From contig JAVTLE010000005.1 in assembly GCA_033439295.1 (NCBI GenBank), positions 1,786,501 to 1,850,500 on the forward strand: 64,000 nt of DNA, in the 5' to 3' direction. Under the pieces are notes generated by a model. The model was not told the origin of the DNA and searched no databases. It saw nothing but the letters and a program-made list of their open reading frames with translations. A program made the position numbers and the translations under genes. This document shows positions 9,989 to 23,700 of this stretch, piece by piece. The stretch's first letter is position 1, and each line of letters begins with the position of its first letter. This DNA is from Deuterostichococcus epilithicus. Taxonomy: Eukaryota; Chlorophyta; Trebouxiophyceae; Prasiolales; Stichococcaceae.

Positions 9989-12900
9989 CTAGTCCGTGAA
10001 AAGGCAGATCGTGGTGTCGGCGCCGGCAGTGAACAGCCAGGGCTGTGACGGGTGGAACGCCACGTCAAGCACCCCCTGGAAGTCCACGACGCTGTGGCCC
10101 CGCAGGATCTTCACCGGGACAACCAGCGGGTTCGTCATCAGGTCCTGCAAAACGCAGCGGCGAGTTCGGCATTTGACAGTCCAGGAGCAATTTGAAAGTG
10201 CGTTAAATCGACGGGCAGCTCGACAGCGGTACATACATGTCCAGGCGCCAATGCATTCAGGTGCAGGTAACACATGTTCTGTCCTGGCAAGACGCAGGAC
10301 CAAGATCACTGCTGCAGGCGCTGCTGCGAAGAGCGACCAGCAGCAGCGGCGACAGCCGTACCTGGTACACCATGCCGTGAAAGACGTGCACGGAGCCGTC
10401 GTCCGAGGCGGACGCGAACAGCGGGTAGGAGCGGTGGAAGGCCGCCGACCGGACCGCGCCTGTGTGGTACCGCAGCGCCTTGTACGGCTTTGTGGACAGC
10501 TCCATGTCGTACCAGGCCACGCGCCGGTCCTCGCCGCCTGCGGCATAGCGGCGCGGGGGGTGGGTCATGCCGGGCGCAGCGGTGGAGGCCTTGTGAGGAA
10601 ACGTCTGCAAGCTTCAGGTTTGCCCTCCGGCCTTGGGGTTCCCCTCCTTCAAGGCCCTGCTCACAGCGTGCAGCGGCTCCGACCCCTGATTTACCCTGCA
10701 CCTCTGGCTGTGCACACCCTCAGCTCAGAATGGAAGGGGGTAAACAAGCCAGGCGGGCGCCTGAGGAGAGGGGAGAGACGGGCGCACCTGCGAGCACATG
10801 GTCGCCGCTGGAGTGCAGCGCCAGGCAGGTGATGCGGCCGGCAGAGCCCAGCAGCTTGCGCACCAGCTGCTGCTTGACCAGGTTGTACACCCGCACATGG
10901 TTCTGGCTGGCCACGAAGAACAGCGGCTGCAGAGGAGCAAGCCTTCGCGTCGCCATCACAGACTCCGGAGATTGCTGCCACTGAGCCGTCAACGTTGTGC
11001 GAGTCAGGGAGCAGGGGTGACGTGTTCGAGAAGTCAGGAGCGAGGGAACCGCGTTGCCTGGCAACAACACCAGGCAGTGGGGAGGCAGCGGGGCGCGAAG
11101 GCGAGGCACCTGGGTGGGGTGGAACAGCACGCGCACCACCCGCCCCTTGTTCTTGCGGAAGGGGTTCTGCGTCGCCTTCTTCGACAGCTGGTGCACCATC
11201 ACTGCCTGCGCAGGCCGCAGCACAGGGGGGAGGTCAGCCGCAGATGACATGTCCAGCCGCAGCAACTGGGACTCCGCAGGCCGCAGCCGAGGGTGAGCGG
11301 CAGGTCGGGCAAGGGTGGCGAAGTCCCTGGTGCAGGCAGTCACAAGAAACGGCGACGCAGGCGCACACCTGCGTGTTGCCGGCCGGCGCGACAGTCGCAA
11401 AGTAATCGCCGCGCGCGTGCCACGCGATTGAGGCCAGCTGCTGCTTGTGGGCGATGTCGAGTCCGCCGCCGGGGCGGGCTGCCCAGCTGACGCCGCTGAC
11501 GCCCGCCTCCTTTGCCGCGCCGCCCGGCAGCGCCAGCGCGGCGGACGTCGCGGCGTCCAGCTCTGCCTCGCCCGTCTCTGCGCCGTCCACGTAAGGCAAG
11601 GTTTGGCATTTAAATATTCTTGGACCAACAGCGTGGGGGTGGCTGATCGCAGGAGGCGAGCTGTTGGACTTGCGGCATGATGTCTGGCGGATGGCCGCCG
11701 GACCCAAGGCTGCAGGGCAGCCCACGCCCAATGCGCAAAAGGGCCCTGTGCATCACTGCCACGGCCCGCAGCTGATGAGCAGTGAAGGCCTCACCCAGCG
11801 GCAGCAGCACGGCCGCGTCGCGTGTGACGGCCGACACGATGCGCACGCCCGCGTCGGGGCACCAGGCAACCGCGAGCGCCGGGCCGCCCAGCTGCCAGAC
11901 TTGCACGCAGCGCCCAGTGGCCACCTCCCAGGCGCGCACGCTGCCGTCCCGCGAGGCCGAGGCCAGCCACTGGCCTGTGGCGTCCACCGCCACCGCCGTG
12001 ACCTGCGCCCGGGACGGATCACCATCGTTGTGAAGTTGGGTGGCAATAAGCATGACAGCACAGGATGCAGCGGCAGGAAGCGGAATTTAGTGTGCACCTG
12101 CTGCACCCCCTGCTGGCCTGGCACGCAGGAGACAGCCTTGCCCGGCGGCACCAGGGCACAGCTCTGTCAGATCAGATAGAGCTGTTGCACTGTGCTGCGG
12201 CGCTGCAGTGGCCCACCTGCGCGGTGTGGCCGGTGAAGCGCTTGGCGAGGCGAGTGGGGAAGGGCTGCAGGTCGCGCGGTTTGGGCAGCGCCGGCAGCAG
12301 CGACTTGGGGTCGTCCACATGCACCCGCTTCTGCCTCGTCCGCGGGCACAGATACAGGTCCAGGCACCTGTTGCTCCAAAAGGCTGTCGATCCAAAAGGC
12401 TGTCGATGATTGTCTGAGCAAGACCATCGGCACAGGATCCTGGATCGCACCACGACTGCACAGCCATCGGGGTGCAGCAGCTGCATTGATCGGCTTGCTT
12501 TCTTTTGATTTTAATTTTTCCGACACGAGGCGCCACCACCCAATCAGACGGCATCGTTGCTGCGGGAGGTAACCGTTGGCTGCCTCGATCATGCCATTGT
12601 GGGGCATGCTGCAGCCCGGAAGCTCTTGCGGATGCTGCGCAGGCAAGTCTGCAAAGACAAAGGGGGAAACAAGTTGCGCCGCACCGCTCAAAGCGGTCCT
12701 TGATGAAGGCGCCGTAGGAGGGCACCAGGCGCAGCGAATCGTACGCCGTCGGCACAAAGTCCGGCCGCTCCTCCTCGTCCAGCAGCTCGTAGCCCGCCCT
12801 CTCCTCCTGCACAGGGAATCAGGGTGGAGGGTTTGAGTGGGGTTTTCCATAGTTAGAGAACGCGTCTAGGTTCAGATGTGCGACGAGGCGACGCTGAACT

Positions 12901-15539
12901 GCATTTTCTCCTTGATGCCTCAGAGGCTGACTCCAGACCATGTTCATATGACACATGCGGTGTGGCTTCCGACTCGAGGATGCGCGCGCACAGGAGGCCG
13001 CCGCATGATTGGAACAGCGGCAGCAATAGCCCAGCCGAATGAGGCACACAGCGGCGGCGCACCTCGGTGGGCAGGTACTCCTTCGGCGGGTTGTACGACG
13101 CCTCGTGCCCCGGCAGCTTCGGCTTGGGCGCGGGGATGAAGGTCAAGCCTGCACACACCGATTGCGCCAATCACAGCATGCTGGGATGGACGCCTGACCA
13201 GCACCTCCGTTCTGCTATGACTTGATGCCGTGTGCCATCCCCATGTGACCACCTCGGAGGCGAGTGTGACCTACAGCCGCACCCACAGTGTGGAACCCCC
13301 TGCCGTATTGGTCGCTTCAGGCGCAGTCCCGACGCCCCAGGCTGAGGGCAGCTGGGCGGCGGCCGCACAGGATGCGCTGAGCGGTGCCACACCGGACCTG
13401 TTGAGCATGCGCCGCATCGGACTGCAGAACATACCGGCGAGGGTCTTGTCCTCGGTGTGCAGGTCGTCCTCCCACATGAGGTACGTCTCCGGCTCCTTTG
13501 GCGCCGCATCCCGGTCCCGCTTGATCCAGCCCTTCCGCAGCGCCCGCACCAGCTTCACGATCCTGCGCGTGCACAGCTGCTTTTCTGAGCGTGGCCGAGC
13601 GCCAAGGCTCCTGCTATAGTTAGTGCCACTATCGGGTTGATTTCCTCGCCGGCTGTGCGGCTGCGTGGACCCGGCGCAGCATGGGCTCACATGGGCACAG
13701 TCAGCTCCTCAACACTTGCATACAGCACCATAGTCAAGGTGAACAGCATGTGGTGCGCAGTGTAAGGCGAGGCCAGCTGTGTTCAGGGAGTGCATTCAGG
13801 GGTGGGCAGTCCAGGAACGCACTTCTTCTCCTCCCACTTGGAGGGCTGGAAGCGGCGCTTGGGCTCGGGCGCGCTGGACAGCGGGTGCAGCTCCAGGTCC
13901 CGCGTGAACCAATCCACCTCCACCTCATACGGATCCACCTGCGATACAAAGACATGGGCTGAACACTTACTGGGGGCAATGCTCAATGACCCTCGGCCAT
14001 CGTGGGCCAATTTCTCCAAGTGGAGCAGGCTGCTGGCTATCGAAAGCCTGCCACGCTCGATGCTGGGACTGTTGCGTCCTGTTACGCACACTCGGCGTCA
14101 CCCGGCACGCCTGCTGCATGCTGCGGCTGTTGCGGGGACGCTGTGGTGTTGCCCGGCCTGCTGCAGAGCAGCTCTGGGCAGCGCAGCAGTGCCCGACGGC
14201 GGCATCAAGAGGCAGGGCGGCGGCCGCGGCGCACCTCCACGTGCGGGAACTGGCCGGCGCGGATGCGCTGTATCATCTGCATCTCCTCCTTCGTCAGCGT
14301 CACCTCCTCGTCGTTGTAATCGTCGTACACCGTCCGCCACTGCGAAATCCACGAGCAAAACTAATTCTGACACTGTTGCACCACCTCTCAGGGCGGGTCA
14401 AACACCCATCTGTCAACCCCGACGAGCACTTGGCCTCCTGCAACGTCTCCCAAGCTCAGCTGTAAAGCTGTGCCGCTCGAGAGTGATATCGGGCAGACTG
14501 CCGTCGGGGACAGGGACCTGCCTACACACACGCAGTCGCTTCTTGCCTTTGCCTTGACACCGGCTGTGCAGGCAAACTGGCTCTGTTGCAATGATTGATA
14601 CTGCACCTGGGAGCCGTCGTTACGGGCGAGCAGCGCATCCAGCTTGTCCCGCTTGCCCCTCTTGATGATGCGCTGCCCCTCCTTGTCGTACCCTATGTGC
14701 TCCTCGTCCTTGTACCACTCCAGCGGCACCTCTCCGACTGCAGTGATTCCACAAGAGACTGGAAGTCGAAGAAAGGCTGACTTGCATTTATGCTTGTCTG
14801 CGACTGCGACACGGATGGCAGCGTGTGGGGGGCCGCGCACCGTGGGCTGGTGTCCCCTGAAAATAGCTGGTAATCGATTTCGGTAAAAACAATCGAAGGA
14901 CTTTGGCACCTGTGTTGCGGTTTGGGCGCGCTTCGTCCTCTGAGGAGCTGCTGGCGGGGTCATCCCGGGCCGGCTCCTGTGCCGACGGATCCGCTGCGGC
15001 TGCGTCGCCAGCTGCCTCGCCGGCGTCTTCCCCGCTGTTGACGGCGCTGCAGGTTCACAGAACATCAGGTGACCCAAGCGCCAGGCCTGCCGCTGGGACG
15101 CGTGCAGGGTGATGCGCTGCAGCATGCATCAGCACCGTCCGGCCATGACATGACCAGAGTGTGATCTGGAATGCAGCTTTTCGATGACCATTGGCCCTCT
15201 CGCTCACCCGCCGTCCGGCCTTCCAATTGCCGGATGCTCCGCCGCGGCCGCCGCGGCGTCTGCGTATTCCAGGACCGCAGCATCCAGCTCATCGTCTGTG
15301 TCCTCCTCCGACTCATCATCCGACCCGGACTCGAACTCGTCGTCCGCCGGGCTGTCGCTGCCGTCAAAGTCTGAGCCGCTGCCCGCCTCATCCTCTGAGG
15401 CGGAGTCGTCCCCGGCGTCGAGCGCCGTCGCGCCGAGCAAATCCGGCAGGCTGGGCTCGTCCTCCTCGGACTGCGGCGACGGCGCCTGCGCCGCCTTCCT
15501 GGCCCTCAAGGGCCTGCCCCCCGAGCTGCGCTTGCCCAT
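9989..15539 (-). CDS. BOP1: Ribosome biogenesis protein BOP1/ERB1 (WD40)
   Basis: Core of the PeBoW complex (PES1-BOP1-WDR12) needed for 27S pre-rRNA processing and 60S assembly in the nucleolus. Fifteen exons chain in phase to 807 aa: 15539-15208, 15046-14910, 14737-14607, 14339-14235, 13938-13823, 13562-13435, 13148-13063, 12806-12685, 12367-12217, 12002-11795, 11709-11369, 11205-11110, 10926-10788, 10537-10362, 10144-9989. An acidic Asp/Glu/Ser N-terminus precedes the BOP1NT domain ([52 protein letters not shown]), then WD40 repeats ([33 protein letters not shown]) and the typical ending [20 protein letters not shown]. Length equals that of yeast Erb1. Exon 11 carries a poorly conserved N-terminal part, so its 5' border is the least secure. 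Confidence 0.95.
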
Positions 15540-16038
15540 GACGGCCCGCCGCCTGGGGGCGGCGGCAGGCGACTCTGGCTGGTGGCCTCAAGCCCAGATG
15601 CACTGACGAGAGACAGAGGGATGGACCGTCAGTCTCGGTTTCTAGCTGCCTCAAAATTAAGCAACGACACAAACACGCAACTACCAATGCTGGTGTCGAT
15701 GTTCGTGCTAACAGTGTCAATGTCGGCCAGACGTTTCGATCACTCGCGAGAGTGTGCCTCCTCCCAGCGCCGTCGACCTGCGCCTGACCTCGCAAAGCAC
15801 ACTCTACAGTATGATTCCGCAATCTGGTGGAGCCCGCGTCGCAATCGTTGCAGCGAGAACAAGGGGGCACGGCGGGGAGTGGCACTCTGCGAGCAGAAGA
15901 GCATGCTGGTGCAGCTCGCATGCGCCATTTGCAAGACAGGAGAGCCTCACACAACCGGCTCTGACTCCTATCTGCGTACCGCGGCGGCCCGGCCGGCTCG
16001 TGCTCTTCTTGCACCTCCGACACGTGCCGGAGCGAACC
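15540..16038. promoter_or_regulatory. Divergent promoter region, BOP1 / frataxin
   Basis: 499 bp between the start codons of BOP1 (minus) and frataxin (plus). Open frames crossing it show no recognisable protein and are taken as chance frames in GC-rich DNA. No specific motif was identified. Confidence 0.5.
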
Positions 16039-17186
16039 ATGCAAAGGTCGATCGGACGCGCAGCCCTGAGGGCCTGCCGCTCAGTGCTCGATCAGCAGCG
16101 CAGCTGTGCGTCAATTGGTGCAGCCGCCTGCAGCAGCCTCGAGGGACTGCATGGCTTGCATCAGGCTCGAGAATGCAGCACCGCTGCCTGCGGCGCGCCT
16201 CTGACGCAGCGGCAGCACCAATTGGCATGCGCGTCGGCGGCAGCATCACCGTGGCGAGATGGCCATGCTTACTCGACGGACGCGTGAGTCCGTTGTCATT
16301 GCATCGTGTCGCGAAGCTTGGTGCCGCATGCATGCGTGGTGCTTGCCAGCGTGCCATGCTGTGTCGCATGCTCACTCAAGCATCGGCCTCGCGACGAGGC
16401 GCAGGGCCCCTTTGAGCGAGGAGCAGTATCACCGGGCCGCCGACCACACTCTGGATGCGCTGCTAGAGGATCTTGAGGTGCGGCATGTGCATGTATGGAA
16501 GCATGTGTAGGGCACTGCCTTTAGAGTATAAGGAGTAGCACTTTCGGTTCGCAGCTCGTCATTGACGAGCGGGGGCTGGACGCGGCAGACATCGAGTACG
16601 GGGTGCGTCCCTGGTCCTGCCGCAATCGTGACGCTGCAGGCGCCTTGTTTGCAATAATAGCCTACTACCTTGACGCTGCCTGCATTGCTGCTGACACGAG
16701 CCGGGGGCATCTTGGCTAGATGTATTGAGGAGCTTTCCTTGCTGTGCACAGCAAGGAGTACTGACGCTCAAGCTGGGGAACAAAGGGACATACGTCGTCA
16801 ACAAGCAGGGCCCAAACCAGCAAATCTGGTTGTCCTCACCCGTCAGGTGCGTGCTCTCCCCAGCTGCCTTTGCCTGTGCAAGAGAATAGCAAGGTGCAGC
16901 GCTGGCACGTGCACCCTGCTGCAGTCCCTTCAGTACGACGACCTGCCAGGCATCGAAGCAGGCACAGCCATATTGCAGCAGCATGCGGTGGAACAGCTCT
17001 GCAGCCCACCGATCGATCGCGCTGCTGACGTGCAGCGGGCCAGCGCGGTATGACTATGAGGGCGGCGACTGGCTGTACAGGCGAGACGGCCACCTGCTGC
17101 ATGACAAACTGGAGACGGAACTTGCGGACCTCATGGACGGGCCGGTCTCCCTGTCACGGCCCACCTCGGGCACGATCAATCCATGA
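16039..17186 (+). CDS. FH: Frataxin, mitochondrial iron-sulfur cluster assembly protein
   Basis: Allosteric activator of the NFS1-ISCU complex in mitochondrial (possibly also plastid) Fe-S cluster synthesis. Five exons chain in phase to 203 aa: 16039-16283, 16405-16477, 16555-16602, 16752-16846, 17036-17186. Exon 1 is an Arg/Ala/Ser-rich presequence with few acids. The mature domain begins [20 protein letters not shown], with the acidic helix 1, then [16 protein letters not shown], the sheet [18 protein letters not shown], the signature [10 protein letters not shown], and [18 protein letters not shown] followed by the final helix. Conserved Asn, Gln and Trp of [13 protein letters not shown] are intact. 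Exon 3 is only 48 nt. Confidence 0.95.
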
Positions 17187-17797
17187 AGCAAAAGGCATGA
17201 AGCAGTAGGCAACCACAGCCCTGTTGTGGCGGCTTCCATTCATGAGGCAGAGAGGGTCACGAAGCACCACTCAAACGATACTGTTCAGAAAAATGAATTG
17301 AGTCAGTTTGCCAGGCCGTTGGTTTTGAGAAGTAGAGGAGACATGCTGCTGGCTTGGATATGAAATTAGAGCTGCGATGCTGCGCCAAGGTCACCATCAC
17401 CTCTTGTCGATTTGGGACGGAGCTGTAAACCTGAAGACCTCGCCAGCTGTGGATCATCGTCCTAAGATTACATGCATACAGACAGGCAGCCAACGCGGTC
17501 ATCCAAGAATACAAGATACATGATGATTGGTGGCCTCTATCCTACAGATGGAGTGGCAGGCCTCCATGCCGAAACGACACAAAGCAATTTTGTTCGGAAC
17601 CAGCTACGATTCGTCCACTGGGCAAAGTACAGTTCGCCACAGATGGCTCCTGGCTTGCGGAAACAGGATACACAACGCACTCCAGATTGATGCTGCGTCT
17701 TGGAGGATTTCTTGTGCACATCAAGGAGGGGCGCCTCCAAGCGCCGGCCGGCCAGCCAACCGGGCAGCGGCCACAATCTCTGCAGCAGCGTCACTCT
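17187..17797. other. Convergent intergenic region, frataxin / dynamin-like gene
   Basis: 611 bp with the two 3' UTRs. A plus-strand TGTAA lies at 17424-17428 and a minus-strand TGTAA at 17472-17468, both candidate polyadenylation signals. A short duplication of atgaagca is found just after the frataxin stop. Nothing coding was recognised. Confidence 0.5.
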
Positions 17798-20700
17798 CTA
17801 CTGGGCATCCTCACTGTCCTCGTTGTCGACCACCGTCCAGTCGTCGCCGCCGGAAGAGGCTTCAGACGCTGCACCCGGGCTGGCGGGCGCGCTGCTGCCG
17901 GCCAGCTGGATGGTGGCCAGCTCGCCGTTGGTGGTGTCCACGCCGTTGCTGGCTGCGCCGTCGATAGCGTCGTTGCCGGCACCGTGGCTTTTCTGCGCCT
18001 GGAAATCGGCGGCACTGTGCGCTGGAACCGGCGCGGACACCGCAAGCTGGTGCTTGCTGGCGGCGCTGCTGGGGCCGGCAGCGGCAGTTGACAGCGCGCT
18101 GCCGTCCAGGCTCGCGCCAGAGAAGGCGTCGCCGTCAAGGCTGGGGCCGGCAGGTGCAGCAGGCGCATCGGCGGCCGGCGACACGGCAGCGAACTCGACG
18201 TCAGCCATGCCCTCGTCGTCAGACTCGGAGAAGCTCTGCACCTCCACGGCGAGGTGCACATCCACAGCGTCTGCCGACTCTGTCGCCTCTGCCACTGCCG
18301 CCGTCGGTGCCGCCAGGGGCGCCGCCGCCTGACCCGCCGCAGCTGCCGCGTCTTCAGCCGCAGCGCAGGCCGACGCCATGGTGGGCTCATAGTAGAAGCT
18401 TCCGCCGACGCTGCTGGCCGCGTCGTACAGGGCATCCTCGTCGCCAGCCTCGTCGCTGCGAGCGCTGCGGGGGGTGGAACCGGCCACTGCGTCGGTCACG
18501 ACATCGTCCACTGCCGCGGCACCGCCGGCGCCGCGGCCGTCCAGACTGCCGCCGGCCAGGCTGTCGGTCCTGCCAGAGCCGCCTGCAGAAGCGTGCGCGC
18601 TGCTGGCGGCACCGGCGGCCTCGCCGGCCTCAGCATCGGCATACGTGTTGGGGCAGTCGCAAGTCCAGTGCCCGGCCTGGCCGCACAGCAGGCAGATGGC
18701 GCCGTCCACGCCGACGAAGGCGGCAGTAGCGCCGGCTGCGGCAGCAACTGCATCCTCGTGGCCAGCAGGGAGCTGTGCTGCCCCATCCTCGCGGCCAGCA
18801 GGGAGCTGTGCTGCCTGTGCAACGGCCTCAGCCGCACAGACAATCTGCTCCAGCTGGCGGACGGCGCCGCCGCCGTCAGCGGGTGGCGCGGAGGCATCGG
18901 CCGCCCACATGTTGGGGATGGCGTGCGCCGGTACGTCAGGCAGCGGCTGCTCGTCATCCTCGCCAGCAGCCGCGTCCTCTTCGGCCGACAGCGAGAACAC
19001 ATCGTCCTCATCGAACTCCAGGCTGACGGCGCGGCTCATCGAGGCGGCGGCAGCCGGGAACAGCGCCTCCGCCTGCGAGCAGCGCGCAGCCGCCGCTCAG
19101 TGCACATGATACATTCGGAGGAGGCAGTTGCGGGAGACTGACATGATCTGCTCTGGGGGATATACTCGCTGCGCCAAAAGCCGCTCGATGCTCGGAACAC
19201 CTGGGCCTGCAGCTCGGAGGTCTGCGCCAGCAGCTTCTCCAAACCTTCCTTGTGGCCGCGCACATGCTCCAGGGCCGCCAGTCGCGCCTTCTCGCCTGCA
19301 AACGGATGTGGAACGCTGCATGATCAATTCTGACCTTAAGTTGATGTCATCAGGCTGTCGTCATCCGCGTGGCGTTGATCAGAGGTGCCGACGCAACGGG
19401 TGTCGCAACGGGGCAGCAGATGTAGGCAGACTGGACCCGCGGCGGAAACAAACATGCTCTGCACGGGCGCATAGGCGGACCCTGCTCGCTGGTGGCGAGG
19501 GCGGTGAGCATGCAGGAGGTGAAGCGCTCCGCATAGGTGGTGATGCTTGTGCGCGCCGTCTCGATGGTGGCCGCCTGCGGATTTGCAGACACAGAGCCAA
19601 TGGGTTTCACGACTTGAGATAGCACTATCAGGCAGCGCACCGGGCTAAGAGTGTGCCAAGGATAGGGCTGGAGGCCGAGGGCATGCATCTTGTCTCTGTG
19701 TCGTCGTCGTTGGCAGAGCAAGCCAGGCGCAGACACCCTATCTCTTAGTGCCCTTAGGCATGAGGGAGAAAGACGTACCAGGTACTGCTTGACGAAGGCG
19801 CGAACGCTGCGCACGCTCGCCTCAATGGTGTTGCTGATCAGCTCGCAGAAGTACTCCTTGATCTGCAGCAGGACGCCTCCATTGCGTCAGAGAAATTGCA
19901 CCGGTCGTGCATGGACAGTCAAGGCCTACTCCAGTCGCATTTGCTGTGTGGGCAGCTGTCAAGATACTCTTCCCCTACAATAACCGCTTGATGGCGCTTG
20001 AACCGATGGCTTGTCAACGCTGAAATGGTATCACACCGGTGGTCAGAGACATGGGGGGACCAGCACCTTGTCGGTCTGAATCTCGAACTCGGTGACGGTG
20101 TACTGCTCCTGCACGGTCCTGCAGATGGAAAATGCAAAGTGCATACTTCACCGCTGATGGAAGGCGGAGGAGCCAAGCTTGGGGATTGCTCCTTCCTTGT
20201 GCCTCTGCCATGCCATGGTGCGCTTTCTCCTCACCTGGTTGACGGTCTGCCGACATAGTATTCGCCTGTCAGGCATTCAGTGTATCAATAATTAGGACAT
20301 CCACATGCCAGACTTGGCATTCCACAAAGGGCGGCAAGGAAGCCAACAGCCTGCGCGTCTGTCCAAACACGGACTCAGTATTCAATGCCCGCGCATTGCT
20401 AGCCGCAGAGCATGCTTACCTGTACGGCACAGCCCTGCAGGCAACACGCCGTCAACTCTCAGTCTGTGCTATCATGTGTGCACAGACGATGCAACAGTCA
20501 TCATTTGATGTGGTGCCGCTGCTCAGACAGGACATTGCTCACCATTCCTGTAGCGCCGCTCCCACTGCGTGAACTCCACCTCACGCGAGCGCTCCTTGAC
20601 CACCTCCTTCTGCGTGATGCCTGCGGCACACGACATTACGTGTTTATAAACCCTTTGCCACCAAGACACACGAAGATGCTCCGATTTGCATGAGCTCACC

Positions 20701-23700
20701 ACAAACAGGACAGGAATGCATACGCGCACAATAGTTCAGGTGTTGCATTGAATGTGAGTAGAACCAGCCTTCTGGACCAGCGCTGGCGCACCAGCGGCAA
20801 AGAGGCGCTGCAGGGAGTCGTGGAACTGCTGCGCGGTGGGCGGCTGCAACCGCAGGTCGACTGGCTCCAGGCGCACCGACAGACGCTCCGCCACCACCGC
20901 CTGCACAGAGCAAGGACCGAGTTGCTCAGCTGTGTCGAAACCACGGCAACGACTTCAGGTGATTGGCCCACAGCAACGACCAGAGAATTCCAATCAAGAA
21001 TAGCGACCGCGCTTTCTTGGCACTCTGCGCTGTGACGCCAGCATCAGAATGCAGTATAATGCTGGTGCTAGTTAGAACAGAGTTGATGAAGCACTGGTGA
21101 ACGCTGTCTGGGCAGCCACAAGGAAGCCCCCGAGGTGACACAGCGAAGCAGCACCTCGATGGCGCGGGACAGGCCCTCCAGGTGGCCGTTGAGGCGCCGC
21201 AGCAGCGCCCGCTGGCGTTCGTTGGTCGCCGTCTCCAGCTGGTGCCAGAAGCCACGCACCTGCACGATGGCAGAGCAGGGTTCACGCTGCGGCGAGCTCA
21301 CCTCCCACACCCGCCTCGCGTGATGTGTGACCAACACGAGCAGGCCCACGCGCCAGTGCTTGTGCTCGGGCCCGGTGACGGCAGGCTGGCAGGTGGGCGC
21401 ACCTCCTGGTCGATCTCCCTGAAGATGTCAGCGTGCAGCTCCTGTAGCGTGCGCTGCAGCTCCGCCCGGTCCGCACCCGCCGCACGCCGCCCCAGGAATG
21501 CCCGCGCCTGTCACATCGAGGTGACCCACGCCTGTCAGGGGCCTGCGACACGGCTAGGTAGTACCGGGAGGGTTGCAGCATGCCTGGAGCGTGCCTCTCC
21601 AGCGAGGAAATGCGTGCTGCAGTGGCGACGAGCCTGGGCAACAGAATGGGAGGGTAGCCTTGGCTATACCTTGTCAAAGACAGCCCGCCAGCGGCCAGTG
21701 GGCGGGGGGCAGTTGTCGGCGGCGGCGGCGCCGTCCAACACTGCGACCACGTGCTCAACCAGGCGCTCCCTCAGAAACCCCAGCCTTGTGCGCACCTGCG
21801 CTCAAGAGCCACAGCACATGTGTTGGAACTGCACCGCTTAGTGCGGCTTCACAGAGGGAAGGTATTCCTGCGACAGGGGAGTCGCGGCTTGCAGTCAGAG
21901 CCATCAACATGCTGCCCGGGTGCCTGCTGTCATCGCGGTTTCAGGCAAGTATCTGCATCAGCCCGCAAAGCAGGCTCTCCACTCGCATCTCTGCAGCTTC
22001 ACATCCTGCATGTCGCAGGTTCGATCAGAACTCCACAATTGGCAACTCGGAAGGATTGAGAATAAGAAACAAGTTCACACACCTCGTCCACGACCTCCGC
22101 CTCTAGCATTGCGGTCTGCGCCTGCACCTCGTCGAAGCGCGACAGCGTCTCCTCCAGCGTCTTCTGCAGCGCCTCCGCCTCCCCCCGCAGCTGCGCCATG
22201 TCCTTCATCAGCGCGCCCTCGCTCACTGCCGCCGAGTTGGCCATCTGCCACAGGCATGCCCATATGCTTCACATGGTTCACAAGGGCATTGTGCTCAGCC
22301 ACCTGGATGCGACAGGGCTGAGCAAGGCGCAACCGCTCTGGTGCTGTTTCAAAGGAGAAACTCACCATCTGGCTGCAGGCCAAATCAACAAGTAAATGCT
22401 TCAATTAGTAAATGCTTTAAGGCACGCACCTGGTTCAGCATCCGACCAACGTCATCGACGATGGCCATCAGCTTCAGCGCGCCTGCACGAAGCACAGCGA
22501 GCGCTTCAGTGACAGGGAAGAATAACGGGTTTGGACATCAGGCTCAAATCCTGTTGCTCGCCATCATCAGGATGGCAGATTCGGTCTTCAACAGGCAAGT
22601 GCAAACCTGCGTGGGAGTACAGGAAGCCAAACACGCGCTGCTCCACCTCCTGCATGCCTGCAAACGCAGAACAAGCAGCATCAGCCCCTGGTTGATCTCG
22701 ATTGTGTCTTCTGGTGAAGTTTAGGGACGGCACCACCTGAAGCCACACAACACATGCAATGGTCCCGAAGTGAATCGAAAGAGCCAGCAAGGACTTGCAG
22801 TGCGACAGTGCCGGAAACAATCACGAGGCATAAGTTGCATGACTGAGGAAAGGGACTCACCGCTGTCCTCGCACATGTCCAGAGCAGCCGCATTCAGGTC
22901 GGCCTGCGAAAAGGTACGGCGCTGCACGGCACGGCTGCTGCCAAAGGCGCGCTCTTTGAAGCGGCGGACGACATCAGGCGCCGGCTCAGGCTGCCGCCGC
23001 AGCATCAGCCGCGACAGCAGCGCCTCCTGTGCCGACACGAGTAGCACCTGCACCCACGACATGACAAAGGTCAGGGGAGGAGCTATCGAGGATGAGCAGA
23101 TTGGTGGCTGTGGTGACCCCTCTCGATACGCTGAGCTGCTGCAGATCAGGTGCAACGATGACCGCAGCGCAGGGTGGGTGCTGCAGGGCGCTGCTTGGAT
23201 GATGTAGGTATCACGAGCCTGCCGTCGAACCTGCTCTGGGCGCAGCTGGAAGCCCTCGTCCGCGAGCTGCGTGGTGACCAGGTTGGCGACGTACTCACGG
23301 GTGCTGTCCTCGTCCAGGCCCTCAGAGACGCGGATGGTGTCCATCTTGTTGACGACAAAGAACAGCCTGCATGGGCAGGGGCGATGGCGGTCAGCCGAGC
23401 GCGTTTCGAGTGGGGCAATGGTTCCAGACATGGAGTATTGGGTCCACTTTGACTTGGATGTTGGGTGCACACTCCTTAAGAGGTGAGATAACAGAACAGA
23501 CGCGCGGCACCGTAGTTACAGATGGCAAGCTGGCCTCCTGATGATCAGTAACTGCCCCACAGGTCTCGAGACCCGGCTGTGGTCTTGGACCCAGGCGAAA
23601 ATCGACAGCACGACTCACCGGCGGCTCAGGCGCTTGATGAGCTGCGGGTTGATCTGCTTGAGGCGGGAGAAGATGGACTGCTCCTCGGCGGTGCGCAGCT

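Noticed and set aside
17798-19039. The long uninterrupted minus frame (413 codons from the ATG at 19039) as an independent Ala-rich zinc-knuckle gene
   Set aside because: An in-phase acceptor at 19072 joins it to the upstream dynamin-like exons, and no promoter-like gap separates them. It is kept as the last exon, though a separate transcript is the main alternative.
22391-22420. Repeated tagtaaatgctt in a dynamin-like gene intron as a mobile element scar
   Set aside because: Too short, no terminal inverted repeats or target duplication.
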